Positions 1-6,293 of a DNA stretch of 13,784 nucleotides are shown here, in pieces. Numbering within the stretch: position 1 is the stretch's first letter; each line of letters begins with the position of its first letter. The translations under genes and the position numbers were made by a program. Below the pieces are notes generated by a model. The model made no database searches. It saw only the letters and a program-made list of their open reading frames with translations, and had not been told where the DNA came from. Source of the stretch: Nanobdellota archaeon (GTDB taxonomy: Archaea > Nanobdellota > Nanobdellia > Pacearchaeales > GW2011-AR1); contig JAHJRR010000032.1 of the NCBI GenBank assembly GCA_018830685.1, positions 1 to 13,784 on the forward strand, given 5' to 3'.

Positions 1-50
1 GGACTCAAACAAAAACTTTTAGGGCTGGTTGGGGCGTTTTAATTAATAAA

Positions 51-665
51 ATGGTGAAAGAAAATAAAAAAGAGGTTGGGAAGAAGAGTTTTTCTAAGAG
101 TAAGAAGAGGGCTGGGAAGAGAAAGAGTGTGGCTGTTAAGTTGAAGATTTCTAAGAAAGTTAATTCGAAGAAAAAGAAGAAGGATAACACTCTAAAGATT
201 GTAATTGGTCTTGTTGCTATATTTTTGTTGCTTGTTTTGATTTTGATTTTCAAACCTGAATCTAAGGCGAACGTAGTGAACAATTCTGGTGAGTATCGAT
301 ATGTTCCTCTTGAGCAGGTTGAGGTGCAAATAGTTGCTGAGACGATTTTATCTAGTGAGTTCATTCAAGATGTTCCAGAAGATGATCCTATTGCACTTTC
401 GTTTTATAGCTTTGATTCTGGTGGAAGGGTTTGGAGAGATAGTTTTTTGATTGGGCGAGGCCAGCTTTTGCAAGAAGGCGAGCCGAGTATTTATCTTTCT
501 CTTGATGCGAAGTATATTGGAGAGATGAGTGGTTCTAATCTGTGTGATGTTGTTAAGGTTGCAAATGCAAATGGGGATTTAGGTTTTGATAGTGAGTATG
601 GTAAGGCTAGACTTTTGTTGAAGTATTCTGGGATGATGAAGCATCGAGATTGTTTTGGGTTTTAG
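51..665 (+). CDS. Lysine-rich single-span membrane protein, unknown function
   Basis: I do not recognise a family for this 204-residue protein. Residues 1-46 are extremely basic, with runs of Lys and Arg. A hydrophobic segment at about 48-67 is a likely membrane span. The remaining ~135 residues are soluble, with two cysteines (C165, C201). The basic N-terminus should stay inside by the positive-inside rule, putting the C-terminal domain outside. The ATG at 51 is chosen because the protein reads naturally from it, but the frame is open to the window edge, so an earlier start cannot be excluded. No clear TATA box sits 26 bases upstream, so it may be co-transcribed with a gene outside the window. 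Lysines in the basic tail are about three-quarters AAG, unlike the AAA preference of the next gene. A GC hairpin follows the stop codon. Confidence 0.75.
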   Translation: MVKENKKEVGKKSFSKSKKRAGKRKSVAVKLKISKKVNSKKKKKDNTLKIVIGLVAIFLLLVLILIFKPESKANVVNNSGEYRYVPLEQVEVQIVAETILSSEFIQDVPEDDPIALSFYSFDSGGRVWRDSFLIGRGQLLQEGEPSIYLSLDAKYIGEMSGSNLCDVVKVANANGDLGFDSEYGKARLLLKYSGMMKHRDCFGF

Positions 666-668
666 TTA

Positions 669-683
669 GCGAGCAGAGCTCGC
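669..683. repeat. GC-rich hairpin, 6-bp stem with AGA loop
   Basis: GCGAGC AGA GCTCGC is a perfect 6-bp inverted repeat around a 3-base loop, starting 4 bases after the stop codon of the lysine-rich membrane gene. It could be an mRNA 3'-end or stability element. No T-run follows, so it is not a bacterial-style terminator. The hairpin at 6003-6017 has the same AGC-AGA-GCT core with the three outer pairs swapped. Confidence 0.55.
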
Positions 684-729
684 GATTTAAATAAGTGTGA
701 AATATTTAATGAATGAGCAGAATTAATAA

Positions 730-747
730 TCTCTCTTGGGTGAGAGA
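730..747. repeat. Inverted repeat upstream of the phosphatase promoter
   Basis: TCTCTC and GAGAGA form a perfect 6-bp inverted repeat around TTGGGT. It lies about 15 bases upstream of the TATA-like box of the phosphatase gene, so it could be an operator or part of the 3' region of the preceding transcript. The arms are low-complexity CT/AG, which weakens the case. Confidence 0.35.
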
Positions 748-761
748 CAGCGAATGAAAAA

Positions 762-770
762 TACTTAAAA
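762..770 (+). promoter_or_regulatory. TATA-like box for the phosphatase gene
   Basis: TACTTAAAA is centred at 766, 26 bases before the ATG at 792. That is the spacing expected if transcription starts at or next to the start codon (leaderless mRNA). No Shine-Dalgarno sequence is visible between them; the bases just before the ATG are a C/T run. Confidence 0.5.
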
Positions 771-791
771 GATAGTATCCCCTTTTTTTGT

Positions 792-1202
792 ATGAAAGTG
801 CTTTTTATTTGTAGAGCAAATGTTGGAAGAAGCCAGATAGCAGAAGCAATGTTTAATTCAATTTCCAAAAAACATAAAGCAATAAGTGCTGGACTTAATC
901 CTCCTGAAAAATGGGAAGGTCAAAAATTGTCTAAGACAAAATTTGTGGCCCCTTCTATGATTGAATTAGATTATAATGTGGATGAAAAAATTTCAAAAAA
1001 GATAACAAACCAAATGGTAGATGAAGCTGGGAAAATAATTGTAATTGGAGAGAAAGATGGTTGGCCAGATTATTTGAAAAAGTCAGATCAAGTTTCTTTT
1101 TGGGATGTTGAGGATCCAGATAAAGGAGGCTTGGAGTTACATAGGAGAGTAAGAGATCAAATAAAAAGCCTAATTGAAGATTTGGTAAAAGAGATTGGAT
1201 GA
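792..1202 (+). CDS. Low-molecular-weight protein tyrosine phosphatase-family enzyme
   Basis: The 136 residues fit the low-molecular-weight phosphatase/arsenate reductase fold. The phosphate-binding loop CX5R is at residues 7-13 (C-R-A-N-V-G-R) followed by S14, giving the nucleophile cysteine and the phosphate-binding arginine. S32-A33-G34 matches the usual SAG strand, and D108-P109 is the likely general-acid DP motif. C7 is the only cysteine, so the resolving cysteines of thioredoxin-linked arsenate reductases are absent and phosphatase activity is more likely; the substrate is unknown. The usual second cysteine of the loop (CxGNxCRS) is replaced by glycine. Its lysines are mostly AAA (about 15 of 18 by eye), unlike the preceding gene, which may mean a different origin. 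A TATA-like box 26 bases upstream supports this ATG. Confidence 0.88.
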   Translation: MKVLFICRANVGRSQIAEAMFNSISKKHKAISAGLNPPEKWEGQKLSKTKFVAPSMIELDYNVDEKISKKITNQMVDEAGKIIVIGEKDGWPDYLKKSDQVSFWDVEDPDKGGLELHRRVRDQIKSLIEDLVKEIG

Positions 1203-1252
1203 TGTTTTCTATCGAAGGAAAAATGACAAGTTGATTAATTTTGCAAAGAGTA

Positions 1253-1258
1253 TTTTTT
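1253..1258 (+). terminator. T6 tract, possible terminator of the phosphatase gene
   Basis: A run of six T on the + strand lies 50 bases after the phosphatase stop, in the space between convergent genes. Archaeal RNA polymerase can terminate on T-rich tracts without a hairpin. The tract is short. Confidence 0.25.
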
Positions 1259-1306
1259 ATCAGAAAAATGTTGAAACTAATGCTAGTTTAAAGAATTTAT
1301 TTATTC

Positions 1307-3010
1307 TTAAGTCCTTTCTTCAATCTCTCTCGTAACATCTTCCGCAAATTTATCAAGTTTCATATTGATTATCTTTTTTTCTCCGCGGATTCTTATTGCA
1401 AGTTCTCCAGATTCTTCTTCTTTGTTTCCTAGCACAATTATGTAAGGGATTCTCATAAGCTCTGCGTCCTTTACCTTGGCTTGGACAGTTGTGTTTCTAA
1501 AGTCCGTGTCGAGTCTTAGATTGGGAATTCTTTCTGTTAGTTCTTTGACTATTTTTTCTGAATACTTGACATTTTTATCTGTGAAACTTACTATTCTAAC
1601 CTGTGTTGGTGCGAGCCATGTTGGTAGACGTCCGTTTGTATGTTCAAGAAGAACCCCTAGGAATCTTTCTAGGGAACCGTAAATAACTCTGTGCAACATT
1701 ATTGGCCGTTTTCTCTTATTGTCTTTGTCTATATATTCTAGTTCGAATCTTTCAGGTAAAGAAAAGTCTAATTGAATAGTTGAGGTTTGCCAAGTTCTTC
1801 CTAGGGAGTCTTTGACGTGGAAATCAATTTTTGGTCCATAGAATGCTCCATCCCCTTTGTTTATTTGATATTTTATTTTATTTTCTTTCAATACATCTTC
1901 AAGAATCTTCTCCGCCATGTCCCAGTCCTTATCTGAACCTATTCTTCTCTCGGGTCTTGTAGAAAGTTCAATGTGATCTAATTCGAGTTTGAAAACCTCA
2001 TAGAATCCTTGGATAAGACTAATGATTCCCTTTATTTCTTCTTCAACTTGTTTTTCTGTGCAGAAAATATGTGCATCGTCTTGTGTGAATTGAATTACTC
2101 TAAATAATCCAGCAAGTACTCCGCTGAGTTCTTGTCTGTGGACAGTCCCCATCTCTCCGACTCTTAATGGAAGATCTTTGTATGACTTTGGAGAGTTTTT
2201 GTAAACAAGCATGCCTCCTGGGCAGTTCATTGGTTTTACTAGGAAGGGTCTTTTTTCATAATTTGTTGTGAAATTATTTTCTTTGTATTTGTCCCAATGT
2301 CCAGAGACTTTCCATAGTTTCGAGTCCATTATCTGAGGGGTTCTGATTTCCTGATAATTTCTTTTGTGCTTCTCTCTCCAGAAGTTAATTAGTTCATTGT
2401 AGATTATTAGTCCGTTGTTGTGCCAGAAGACCATTCCAGGGGCTACTTCACTAAAAGAAAAGAGGTCCATTTGTTTACCAAGAATCCTATGGTCGTTATC
2501 TTTTAATTTTGAAGTATCTAACTTTGATTTGGATATTTCTCTAAGAAGTTGTTTCACGTCGTATTCTTCTTCTGTTTCTTTAGGAGATTCAGATGATCTT
2601 ATCTCTCTACTTAGTTCGCTTAAGGGATGGCCTTTGACCTTAAGCTCAAACTCCTTGTAGTATCCGAAAGGTGCTTTGTTAACTCTGAATGTTTTGGACA
2701 ATTCTTTTTCTGCTTTATTTAGAATTTCCATAGCCTCTTCTGGTTTTGAAAGATTATTAGATAGATGTGCATAAGGATAAAGAACTATATTTTTTGTTTT
2801 AACTTGTTCTGCGATATCTTTTACATTTTTGACAAGCTCATTAACTGTTTCTTCGAGGAGGTCTCCTCTTTCAATTGCAGTAAGAACAACGAGGCTTTCA
2901 CCGATTTCTTGTCCTTTTTTCTCTTGTTCAGACAAGTCTGCGATGCTCTTAAGAGCTTTTTTCAATGGTCGGAAATTTATGTAGTCTACGTGGAGTGTTA
3001 AGAGTTTCAT
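1307..3010 (-). CDS. thrS: Threonyl-tRNA synthetase, archaeal type
   Basis: Charges tRNA-Thr with threonine in the cytoplasm. The 567-residue protein starts with the archaeal DTD-like editing domain (about 1-138). H82 (in YAHLS) and K119 (in YYKEF) match the conserved His/Lys pair known from the Pyrococcus domain, which removes mischarged serine. The class II catalytic core covers about 190-460. Zinc ligands expected from E. coli C334/H385/H511 appear as C263 (MNCPGG), H314 (QDDAHIF) and H440 (LHRVIYG). Motif 2 is around HRQELSG and motif 3 around GSLERFLGVLLEH. The anticodon-binding domain is about 468-567. At 567 residues it is somewhat shorter than typical archaeal enzymes of about 600-640. 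The start overlaps the trpS stop by 4 bases (ATGA), and no Shine-Dalgarno is obvious, which suggests translational coupling. It is the last gene of the operon. Confidence 0.96.
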   Translation of the reverse strand: MKLLTLHVDYINFRPLKKALKSIADLSEQEKKGQEIGESLVVLTAIERGDLLEETVNELVKNVKDIAEQVKTKNIVLYPYAHLSNNLSKPEEAMEILNKAEKELSKTFRVNKAPFGYYKEFELKVKGHPLSELSREIRSSESPKETEEEYDVKQLLREISKSKLDTSKLKDNDHRILGKQMDLFSFSEVAPGMVFWHNNGLIIYNELINFWREKHKRNYQEIRTPQIMDSKLWKVSGHWDKYKENNFTTNYEKRPFLVKPMNCPGGMLVYKNSPKSYKDLPLRVGEMGTVHRQELSGVLAGLFRVIQFTQDDAHIFCTEKQVEEEIKGIISLIQGFYEVFKLELDHIELSTRPERRIGSDKDWDMAEKILEDVLKENKIKYQINKGDGAFYGPKIDFHVKDSLGRTWQTSTIQLDFSLPERFELEYIDKDNKRKRPIMLHRVIYGSLERFLGVLLEHTNGRLPTWLAPTQVRIVSFTDKNVKYSEKIVKELTERIPNLRLDTDFRNTTVQAKVKDAELMRIPYIIVLGNKEEESGELAIRIRGEKKIINMKLDKFAEDVTREIEERT

Positions 3011-4131
3011 TTTGTCTTAAAGATAAATTTATCAATCTCCTTTTTAGCTTTTTCTCTTTTCCTCTGGTGTTCGACTAGGAAGTCATTTATTTTTTTTATT
3101 AGTATTTCCTTCAGTTCTGATGTGAGGAGTTTTCCTGACTTGTAATCGTCTTCTATTTTTTTGAGTTTTTTATCGTCAAGTTCGAAGAACATTCTTAGAT
3201 ATTGGAAGCTCACATCTATGTCTGGATTTCCTCCTTTCTTTCTGTGCTCGTCTATTGTGTCTTTGCCTCCAGAGAAGGCGTATTTCTTTATTTTCTTTTC
3301 AACTTCTTTAGGTGAGTCTGTAGTTAGGATGGATGTTTGTGATTCTGAACTTGACATTTTTCCGTCGGCGCTGGATAATGGAGGTAGGAACGAACACTGA
3401 ATGCTTGCAGGTTTATATTGATTGATTTTTGGCATTATGTCCCTTGTTAATCTGAAGTGAGGGTCTTGGTCTATTGCGTGAGGGATTAAACATGGAATCT
3501 TTTTTCCTTTTATTATTGAGGGTAAAAATGCTGGTACTGCTTGCATTGAGGTGTAAAATATTGAGCCGATGTTTGATTGCTCATTTAAGCCGAAGGAGGC
3601 TTTTACCATCGAGAAAGTTATTTTCTTTGCGACTTTACATGCTTCCTTGTACATGATATCCGCATGTTTTGTGTCTATAATGAAATGAGTTTTTTTTGGG
3701 TCGAAGCCAAGAGCTATTACATCTAACATATTTTCATAGAGATATCTTTTTGTGTCTTCGAAGGTAATATCATTCTTTATAAGGACTTTTTCTTCATCAG
3801 GAAATTGAAACCAGAGTTCGACTCCAAATTTGTCTTGTAGCCACTTTGTGAAAATCCAAGGGAGGAGATGTCCTAGATGGATTGGCCCAGAAGGGGCTCT
3901 TCCGGTGTAAAGAAAGAACTTGTTTCCTTTTTCATATTCGTCCAACAGCCAGTTTAAATCCCTGTGTGCGAAGAAAACATTTCTCTTGAGCATGAAGTGC
4001 TCTCCGGCGTGTTTTTCGATTCTTTTTAGAAGACTTTCATCGATTTTAGATACACCAAATTCTTTTATCAGTTTATCATAGTCAACCTTCCCTGAAACTT
4101 CCCAGGGTGTCACTTTAAATTTTTCTTTCAT
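3007..4131 (-). CDS. trpS: Tryptophanyl-tRNA synthetase, archaeal/eukaryotic type
   Basis: Charges tRNA-Trp with tryptophan. The 374 residues begin with the VTPWEV segment (residues 8-13) typical of archaeal and eukaryotic TrpRS rather than the bacterial form. The HIGH-like class I signature is PIHLGH at 83-88, and the KMSKS equivalent is KMSSS at 258-262, both ATP-binding elements of the Rossmann catalytic domain. The C-terminal part from about 270 is helical and lysine-rich, as expected for anticodon binding. Length is normal for archaea. The start lies inside the preceding gene (17-base overlap), and its stop overlaps the thrS start by 4 bases, so it is the fourth gene of a five-gene transcript with probable coupled translation. 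Confidence 0.96.
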   Translation of the reverse strand: MKEKFKVTPWEVSGKVDYDKLIKEFGVSKIDESLLKRIEKHAGEHFMLKRNVFFAHRDLNWLLDEYEKGNKFFLYTGRAPSGPIHLGHLLPWIFTKWLQDKFGVELWFQFPDEEKVLIKNDITFEDTKRYLYENMLDVIALGFDPKKTHFIIDTKHADIMYKEACKVAKKITFSMVKASFGLNEQSNIGSIFYTSMQAVPAFLPSIIKGKKIPCLIPHAIDQDPHFRLTRDIMPKINQYKPASIQCSFLPPLSSADGKMSSSESQTSILTTDSPKEVEKKIKKYAFSGGKDTIDEHRKKGGNPDIDVSFQYLRMFFELDDKKLKKIEDDYKSGKLLTSELKEILIKKINDFLVEHQRKREKAKKEIDKFIFKTK

Positions 4132-4855
4132 TTTGAAATAAAGCGTCCCTATCTTTTAAATTTACTTGTCTACAAGCAAGGCAAAGAATTTTATCGTATG
4201 CCTTTTCATTGACAAGAACAGCAGTAAAATCAAATTCCGCAAGCTGGTCTCTTCTTCCTGAAGAAATAATCTGACCCTTTTTGATTTTCTCAAAATTATC
4301 TATCCTGACATTTTCCTCTTTTTTTTCTATAATGTTTATGACTTCAAATAATTCTGGTGATTGATTTGAATTCTTTTTTTTGAAAAAACTATGTATGCAT
4401 TTGATCACTTCTTTAGGATTTTCTGATCTTTTATGATTTCCAACTTCAATACTTATACCACATTTTAAGTGATCAATTAGGGATTTACTTTTGGAGAAGT
4501 TATCTGGCATAATAACTAATTTTTTTAATCCAAGCTTTTTGGCAAAATCTAATTTATTATGGTCTGGTTTGGTAATTATCCCAAACAGGGGACAATTTTC
4601 TGACGATGAATGTAAGTCTAGCACAAAATCAAATTTCTTTAACTTAGGTAGTAAATTAAATGCAATTTTTTCTTCATGATTTCCTTTAGATTTTCCGGGA
4701 AAACATCTGTTTAGGTCTTCGTCTATAAACCTTTTATTCTCTTGAACAGCTCTTTTATTTGCAATAAAGAAGGGGATTATTGGAGAGATTTTTTTAATCA
4801 CTTTTAATCCATATTTTTCATTCCCATGCAAGCAACAAACAACTGCTAAACTCAT
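4115..4855 (-). CDS. M14-family succinylglutamate desuccinylase/aspartoacylase-like hydrolase
   Basis: A predicted zinc-dependent deacylase of 246 residues. Metal-ligand motifs are visible: H10-G-N-E13 near the N-terminus and H82 in DLHSS, with D47-L-N-R50 and F52-P-G54 between them forming the substrate-binding DLNR..FPG stretch typical of the AstE/AspA group. E137 in ISIEVGNH is the likely catalytic glutamate. From about residue 165 a small beta-rich C-terminal domain follows, also typical of the family. Members remove acyl groups from N-acyl amino acids (N-succinylglutamate, N-acetylaspartate); the substrate here cannot be read from sequence. It overlaps the acyltransferase upstream by 4 bases and trpS downstream by 17. 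Pairing with an acyltransferase suggests opposing or consecutive steps on an N-acylated amino acid or peptide, which is inference. Confidence 0.85.
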   Translation of the reverse strand: MSLAVVCCLHGNEKYGLKVIKKISPIIPFFIANKRAVQENKRFIDEDLNRCFPGKSKGNHEEKIAFNLLPKLKKFDFVLDLHSSSENCPLFGIITKPDHNKLDFAKKLGLKKLVIMPDNFSKSKSLIDHLKCGISIEVGNHKRSENPKEVIKCIHSFFKKKNSNQSPELFEVINIIEKKEENVRIDNFEKIKKGQIISSGRRDQLAEFDFTAVLVNEKAYDKILCLACRQVNLKDRDALFQNERKI

Positions 4856-5475
4856 TTTACTCCTGCAACGAGCAAAGCATCTCCCTGATCCAAATTCATT
4901 TTAAGCTTATGTTTAAAGAAATTACTTAAATTTTTGTGAGTTGGTTCTTCACCATAAAAAAGACCTCCATAATAACAAGGGATGATAAAATCAGCTTCTA
5001 CTTTGCAATCAAGATATAAGGCTAATTCCCTTAAAATTTCTTCGATAGCTTTTGGGGTTTTCTCATCTTTAGGAAAAACATCTCTGCAATATTTTTCTAA
5101 AGCCCGATACATTCTTGGACTCTGGGTTCTAAGGCAGATTATTGGTTCATCTAAAACTAAATCTGTTATTTCTCTAAAGACACCTTGACCTTGAATAGAT
5201 GGTTTTATAGCAATACCTTCTACAACAAGAGACGGGAACCCTGAGAATGATGTTTTATTATAACTCGCCATTGCAAGAACTTCTGTTCTATTTCTTAAAA
5301 GATAAATAAATTCGGGAGATGTTACGTGTTCATATATGTCTTCTTGGTCAAGGTTTCTCCCAAAAGCACATCTCACGACGGAAGTAACTTGTTTTAAATT
5401 ATCCTCATCTTTAAAAAATGATTTTGGATCCTCGATTCTTTCTACAAGACCTAATGGAATAGACTTTTTATCCAT
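4852..5475 (-). CDS. GNAT-like N-acyltransferase
   Basis: Probably transfers an acyl group from acyl-CoA to an amine. The 207 residues contain a GNAT-like core: the beta strand LVVEGIAI at about 83-90 runs into I94-Q-G-Q-G98, matching the Q/RxxGxG/A pyrophosphate-binding loop of motif A, followed by a helix. A segment around 115-130 (LRTQSPRMYRALEKYC) resembles the usual motif B region. The C-terminal 75 residues are not an obvious second domain. The substrate is unknown. The ATG at 5475 lies within the end of the winged-helix frame (8-base overlap, ATGGATAA), and its own stop overlaps the next start by 4 bases, so it is translationally embedded in the operon. An uncharacterised acyltransferase fold outside GNAT is possible but less likely given the loop. 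Confidence 0.72.
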   Translation of the reverse strand: MDKKSIPLGLVERIEDPKSFFKDEDNLKQVTSVVRCAFGRNLDQEDIYEHVTSPEFIYLLRNRTEVLAMASYNKTSFSGFPSLVVEGIAIKPSIQGQGVFREITDLVLDEPIICLRTQSPRMYRALEKYCRDVFPKDEKTPKAIEEILRELALYLDCKVEADFIIPCYYGGLFYGEEPTHKNLSNFFKHKLKMNLDQGDALLVAGVK

Positions 5476-5801
5476 TCGAAGTTCTTGAATCTGAAATTTC
5501 TTTAATTAGAGAACATCCAATGGAGGTAACGTCAACTTTCTTCTTATAATTTATGAATTTCTTTTCTCTTAATCTTTTAAAAGCATACTTTAATGTACTC
5601 GATGCAAGATTTTTTTCTTTTGAAAGATATTTTAGGAGAGAATATTGACTTTTTCCATTAAAATTTAAAAGATTTAATAGGATTATTCTCTCAGTTTCAG
5701 ATATCTTAAAGTCACGACTAGAATTATTACTCTTTAAGGGTCTTCCAAAGATACTCTCCGGGAGAAACCGGAGCCTCTGAATTAATATGCTTAAATGTCA
5801 T
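5468..5801 (-). CDS. Winged-helix DNA-binding regulator with apparent +1 frameshift
   Basis: Two minus-strand frames together make one small regulator. From the ATG at 5801 a frame reads MTFKHINSEAPVSP and stops at 5727. A second frame, open from 5797 to a TAA at 5468, encodes a clear winged helix-turn-helix: a helix ETERIILLNLLN, a second helix SLLKYLSKEKN, a recognition-like helix SSTLKYAFKRLREKK, and a short lysine-rich wing. The second frame has no ATG, GTG or TTG. A TATA-like box 26 bases before the 5801 ATG supports that start. Dropping one base at the CCC near 5760-5762 joins the frames as ...APVSP-ESIFGRPLK... and gives about 110 residues. The stop overlaps the acyltransferase start by 8 bases, so it probably regulates its own operon. 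It may be a sequencing error, programmed frameshift, broken gene, or use of a rare start codon (ATC/ATT). Confidence 0.65.
5756..5773. repeat. 6-bp inverted repeat at the frame junction of the regulator
   Basis: CTCCGG and CCGGAG form a perfect 6-bp inverted repeat around GAGAAA (+ strand). It lies inside the 5' end of the winged-helix gene, and the CCC where the two reading frames best join falls in one arm and loop. In the mRNA it could form a stem about 28-45 bases into the message. It could also be a DNA operator for the encoded regulator. Confidence 0.45.
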
Positions 5802-5822
5802 AGTAATTATGCGATTTTGTAG

Positions 5823-5831
5823 TTTAAATAA
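5823..5831 (-). promoter_or_regulatory. TATA-like box of the regulator-to-thrS operon
   Basis: Read on the minus strand this is TTATTTAAA, centred at 5827 and 26 bases before the ATG at 5801. The same spacing recurs before four or five other genes here, so it probably starts a leaderless transcript for the whole operon. Confidence 0.5.
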
Positions 5832-5929
5832 TTTAGGACAATGCCCAGAAATTAAAATTTTTCTCTGGATGTTTCTAGAATTGAAGACCTTATGGCTGTG
5901 TTTTGAAATCTTTAATTTTTAAATCTTGG

Positions 5930-5945
5930 GTGGCTTGGATGGACT
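5930..5945 (+). repeat. Copy 1 of the GTGGCYTRGATGGACT near-repeat
   Basis: GTGGCTTGGATGGACT matches 6244-6259 at 14 of 16 positions. It lies just downstream of an AT-rich TTTTTAAAT element and opens the GC-rich core of the intergenic region. Confidence 0.4.
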
Positions 5946-6002
5946 TGTGCTGGTTCAGGACATATGCCCCTTCTTCTTACACCTAAAAATCAACAACCCA
6001 AT

Positions 6003-6017
6003 CGCAGCAGAGCTGCG
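6003..6017. repeat. GC-rich hairpin, 6-bp stem with AGA loop
   Basis: CGCAGC AGA GCTGCG is a perfect 6-bp inverted repeat with a 3-base loop. It is followed directly by GGG and then TCCCATGGGA. It shares its inner nine bases (AGCAGAGCT) with the hairpin at 669-683, while the outer three pairs are exchanged and still pair. Confidence 0.55.
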
Positions 6018-6243
6018 GGGTAAATCCCATGGGAGAAATTTATTTCATGGACAAATTTGGCTCACTTTCGGTTCGCAAATTAGGAAAAAGAACTAAATTA
6101 ATGAAGTAAAATCACATTTGATTAAACTAATTGAATTTAAGAATTATCGTTGGATTTATTAGCAATATTTAAGGAAACTAGAGCCAAGAGAAATAATGTT
6201 CTGTTGAAAATTAGTTAGGAACATATGTCTCTGTTTTATGTAA

Positions 6244-6259
6244 GTGGCCTAGATGGACT
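6244..6259 (+). repeat. Copy 2 of the GTGGCYTRGATGGACT near-repeat
   Basis: GTGGCCTAGATGGACT ends 5 bases upstream of the TATA box of the receptor-like gene, where a BRE or activator site would lie. It matches 5930-5945 at 14 of 16 positions. Confidence 0.4.
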
Positions 6260-6264
6260 AAATA

Positions 6265-6272
6265 TTTATAAA
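6265..6272 (+). promoter_or_regulatory. TATA box of the receptor-like gene
   Basis: TTTATAAA is centred 25-26 bases before the ATG at 6294 and is the clearest TATA box in the window. It implies a leaderless or nearly leaderless mRNA. Confidence 0.65.
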
Positions 6273-6293
6273 CAATATTTCTTTTTATAGTTC

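Larger units (their letters stand above)
5802..6293. other. Non-coding 492-bp intergenic region
   Basis: No convincing reading frame is present on either strand; all frames are broken by frequent stops. It holds the divergent promoters at its two ends. A comparatively GC-rich core (about 5926-6035) includes a GC hairpin at 6003-6017 and the palindrome TCCCATGGGA at 6025-6034. A 16-base near-repeat occurs at 5930-5945 and 6244-6259. I tested by eye for tRNA, SRP RNA, 5S rRNA and box C/D motifs and found none. A structured RNA in the core is possible but unproven. Confidence 0.6.

Noticed and set aside
1..42. A frame reading GLKQKLLGLVGAF then a stop at 40-42, possibly the end of an upstream + strand gene.
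   Set aside because: Only 13 residues are visible and a second frame is also open to the edge, so neither can be supported.
792..1202. Arsenate reductase annotation for the phosphatase-like gene.
   Set aside because: Only one cysteine is present, so the resolving cysteines of thioredoxin-linked ArsC are missing, and no ars genes are nearby.
1195..1335. A 46-codon + strand frame starting with TTG, overlapping the ends of the phosphatase and thrS genes (LDDVFYRRKNDKLIN...).
   Set aside because: Its start lies in the phosphatase end and its last 29 bases are antisense to thrS. No promoter or family resemblance; it may be a relic but is more likely chance.
3010..3010. An intein or split in thrS, because the enzyme is shorter than usual.
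   Set aside because: The editing domain, all three zinc ligands, the class II motifs and the anticodon domain are present and in order.
5727..5801. A stand-alone 24-residue leader peptide starting at 5801.
   Set aside because: Considered as an attenuator-like leader, but it has no run of regulatory codons, and its first half joins naturally to the winged-helix frame; treated as the 5' part of that gene.
5930..6080. Possible tRNA, from GGTTC-like stretches at 5952 and 6070.
   Set aside because: No acceptor or anticodon stems can be paired around either stretch.
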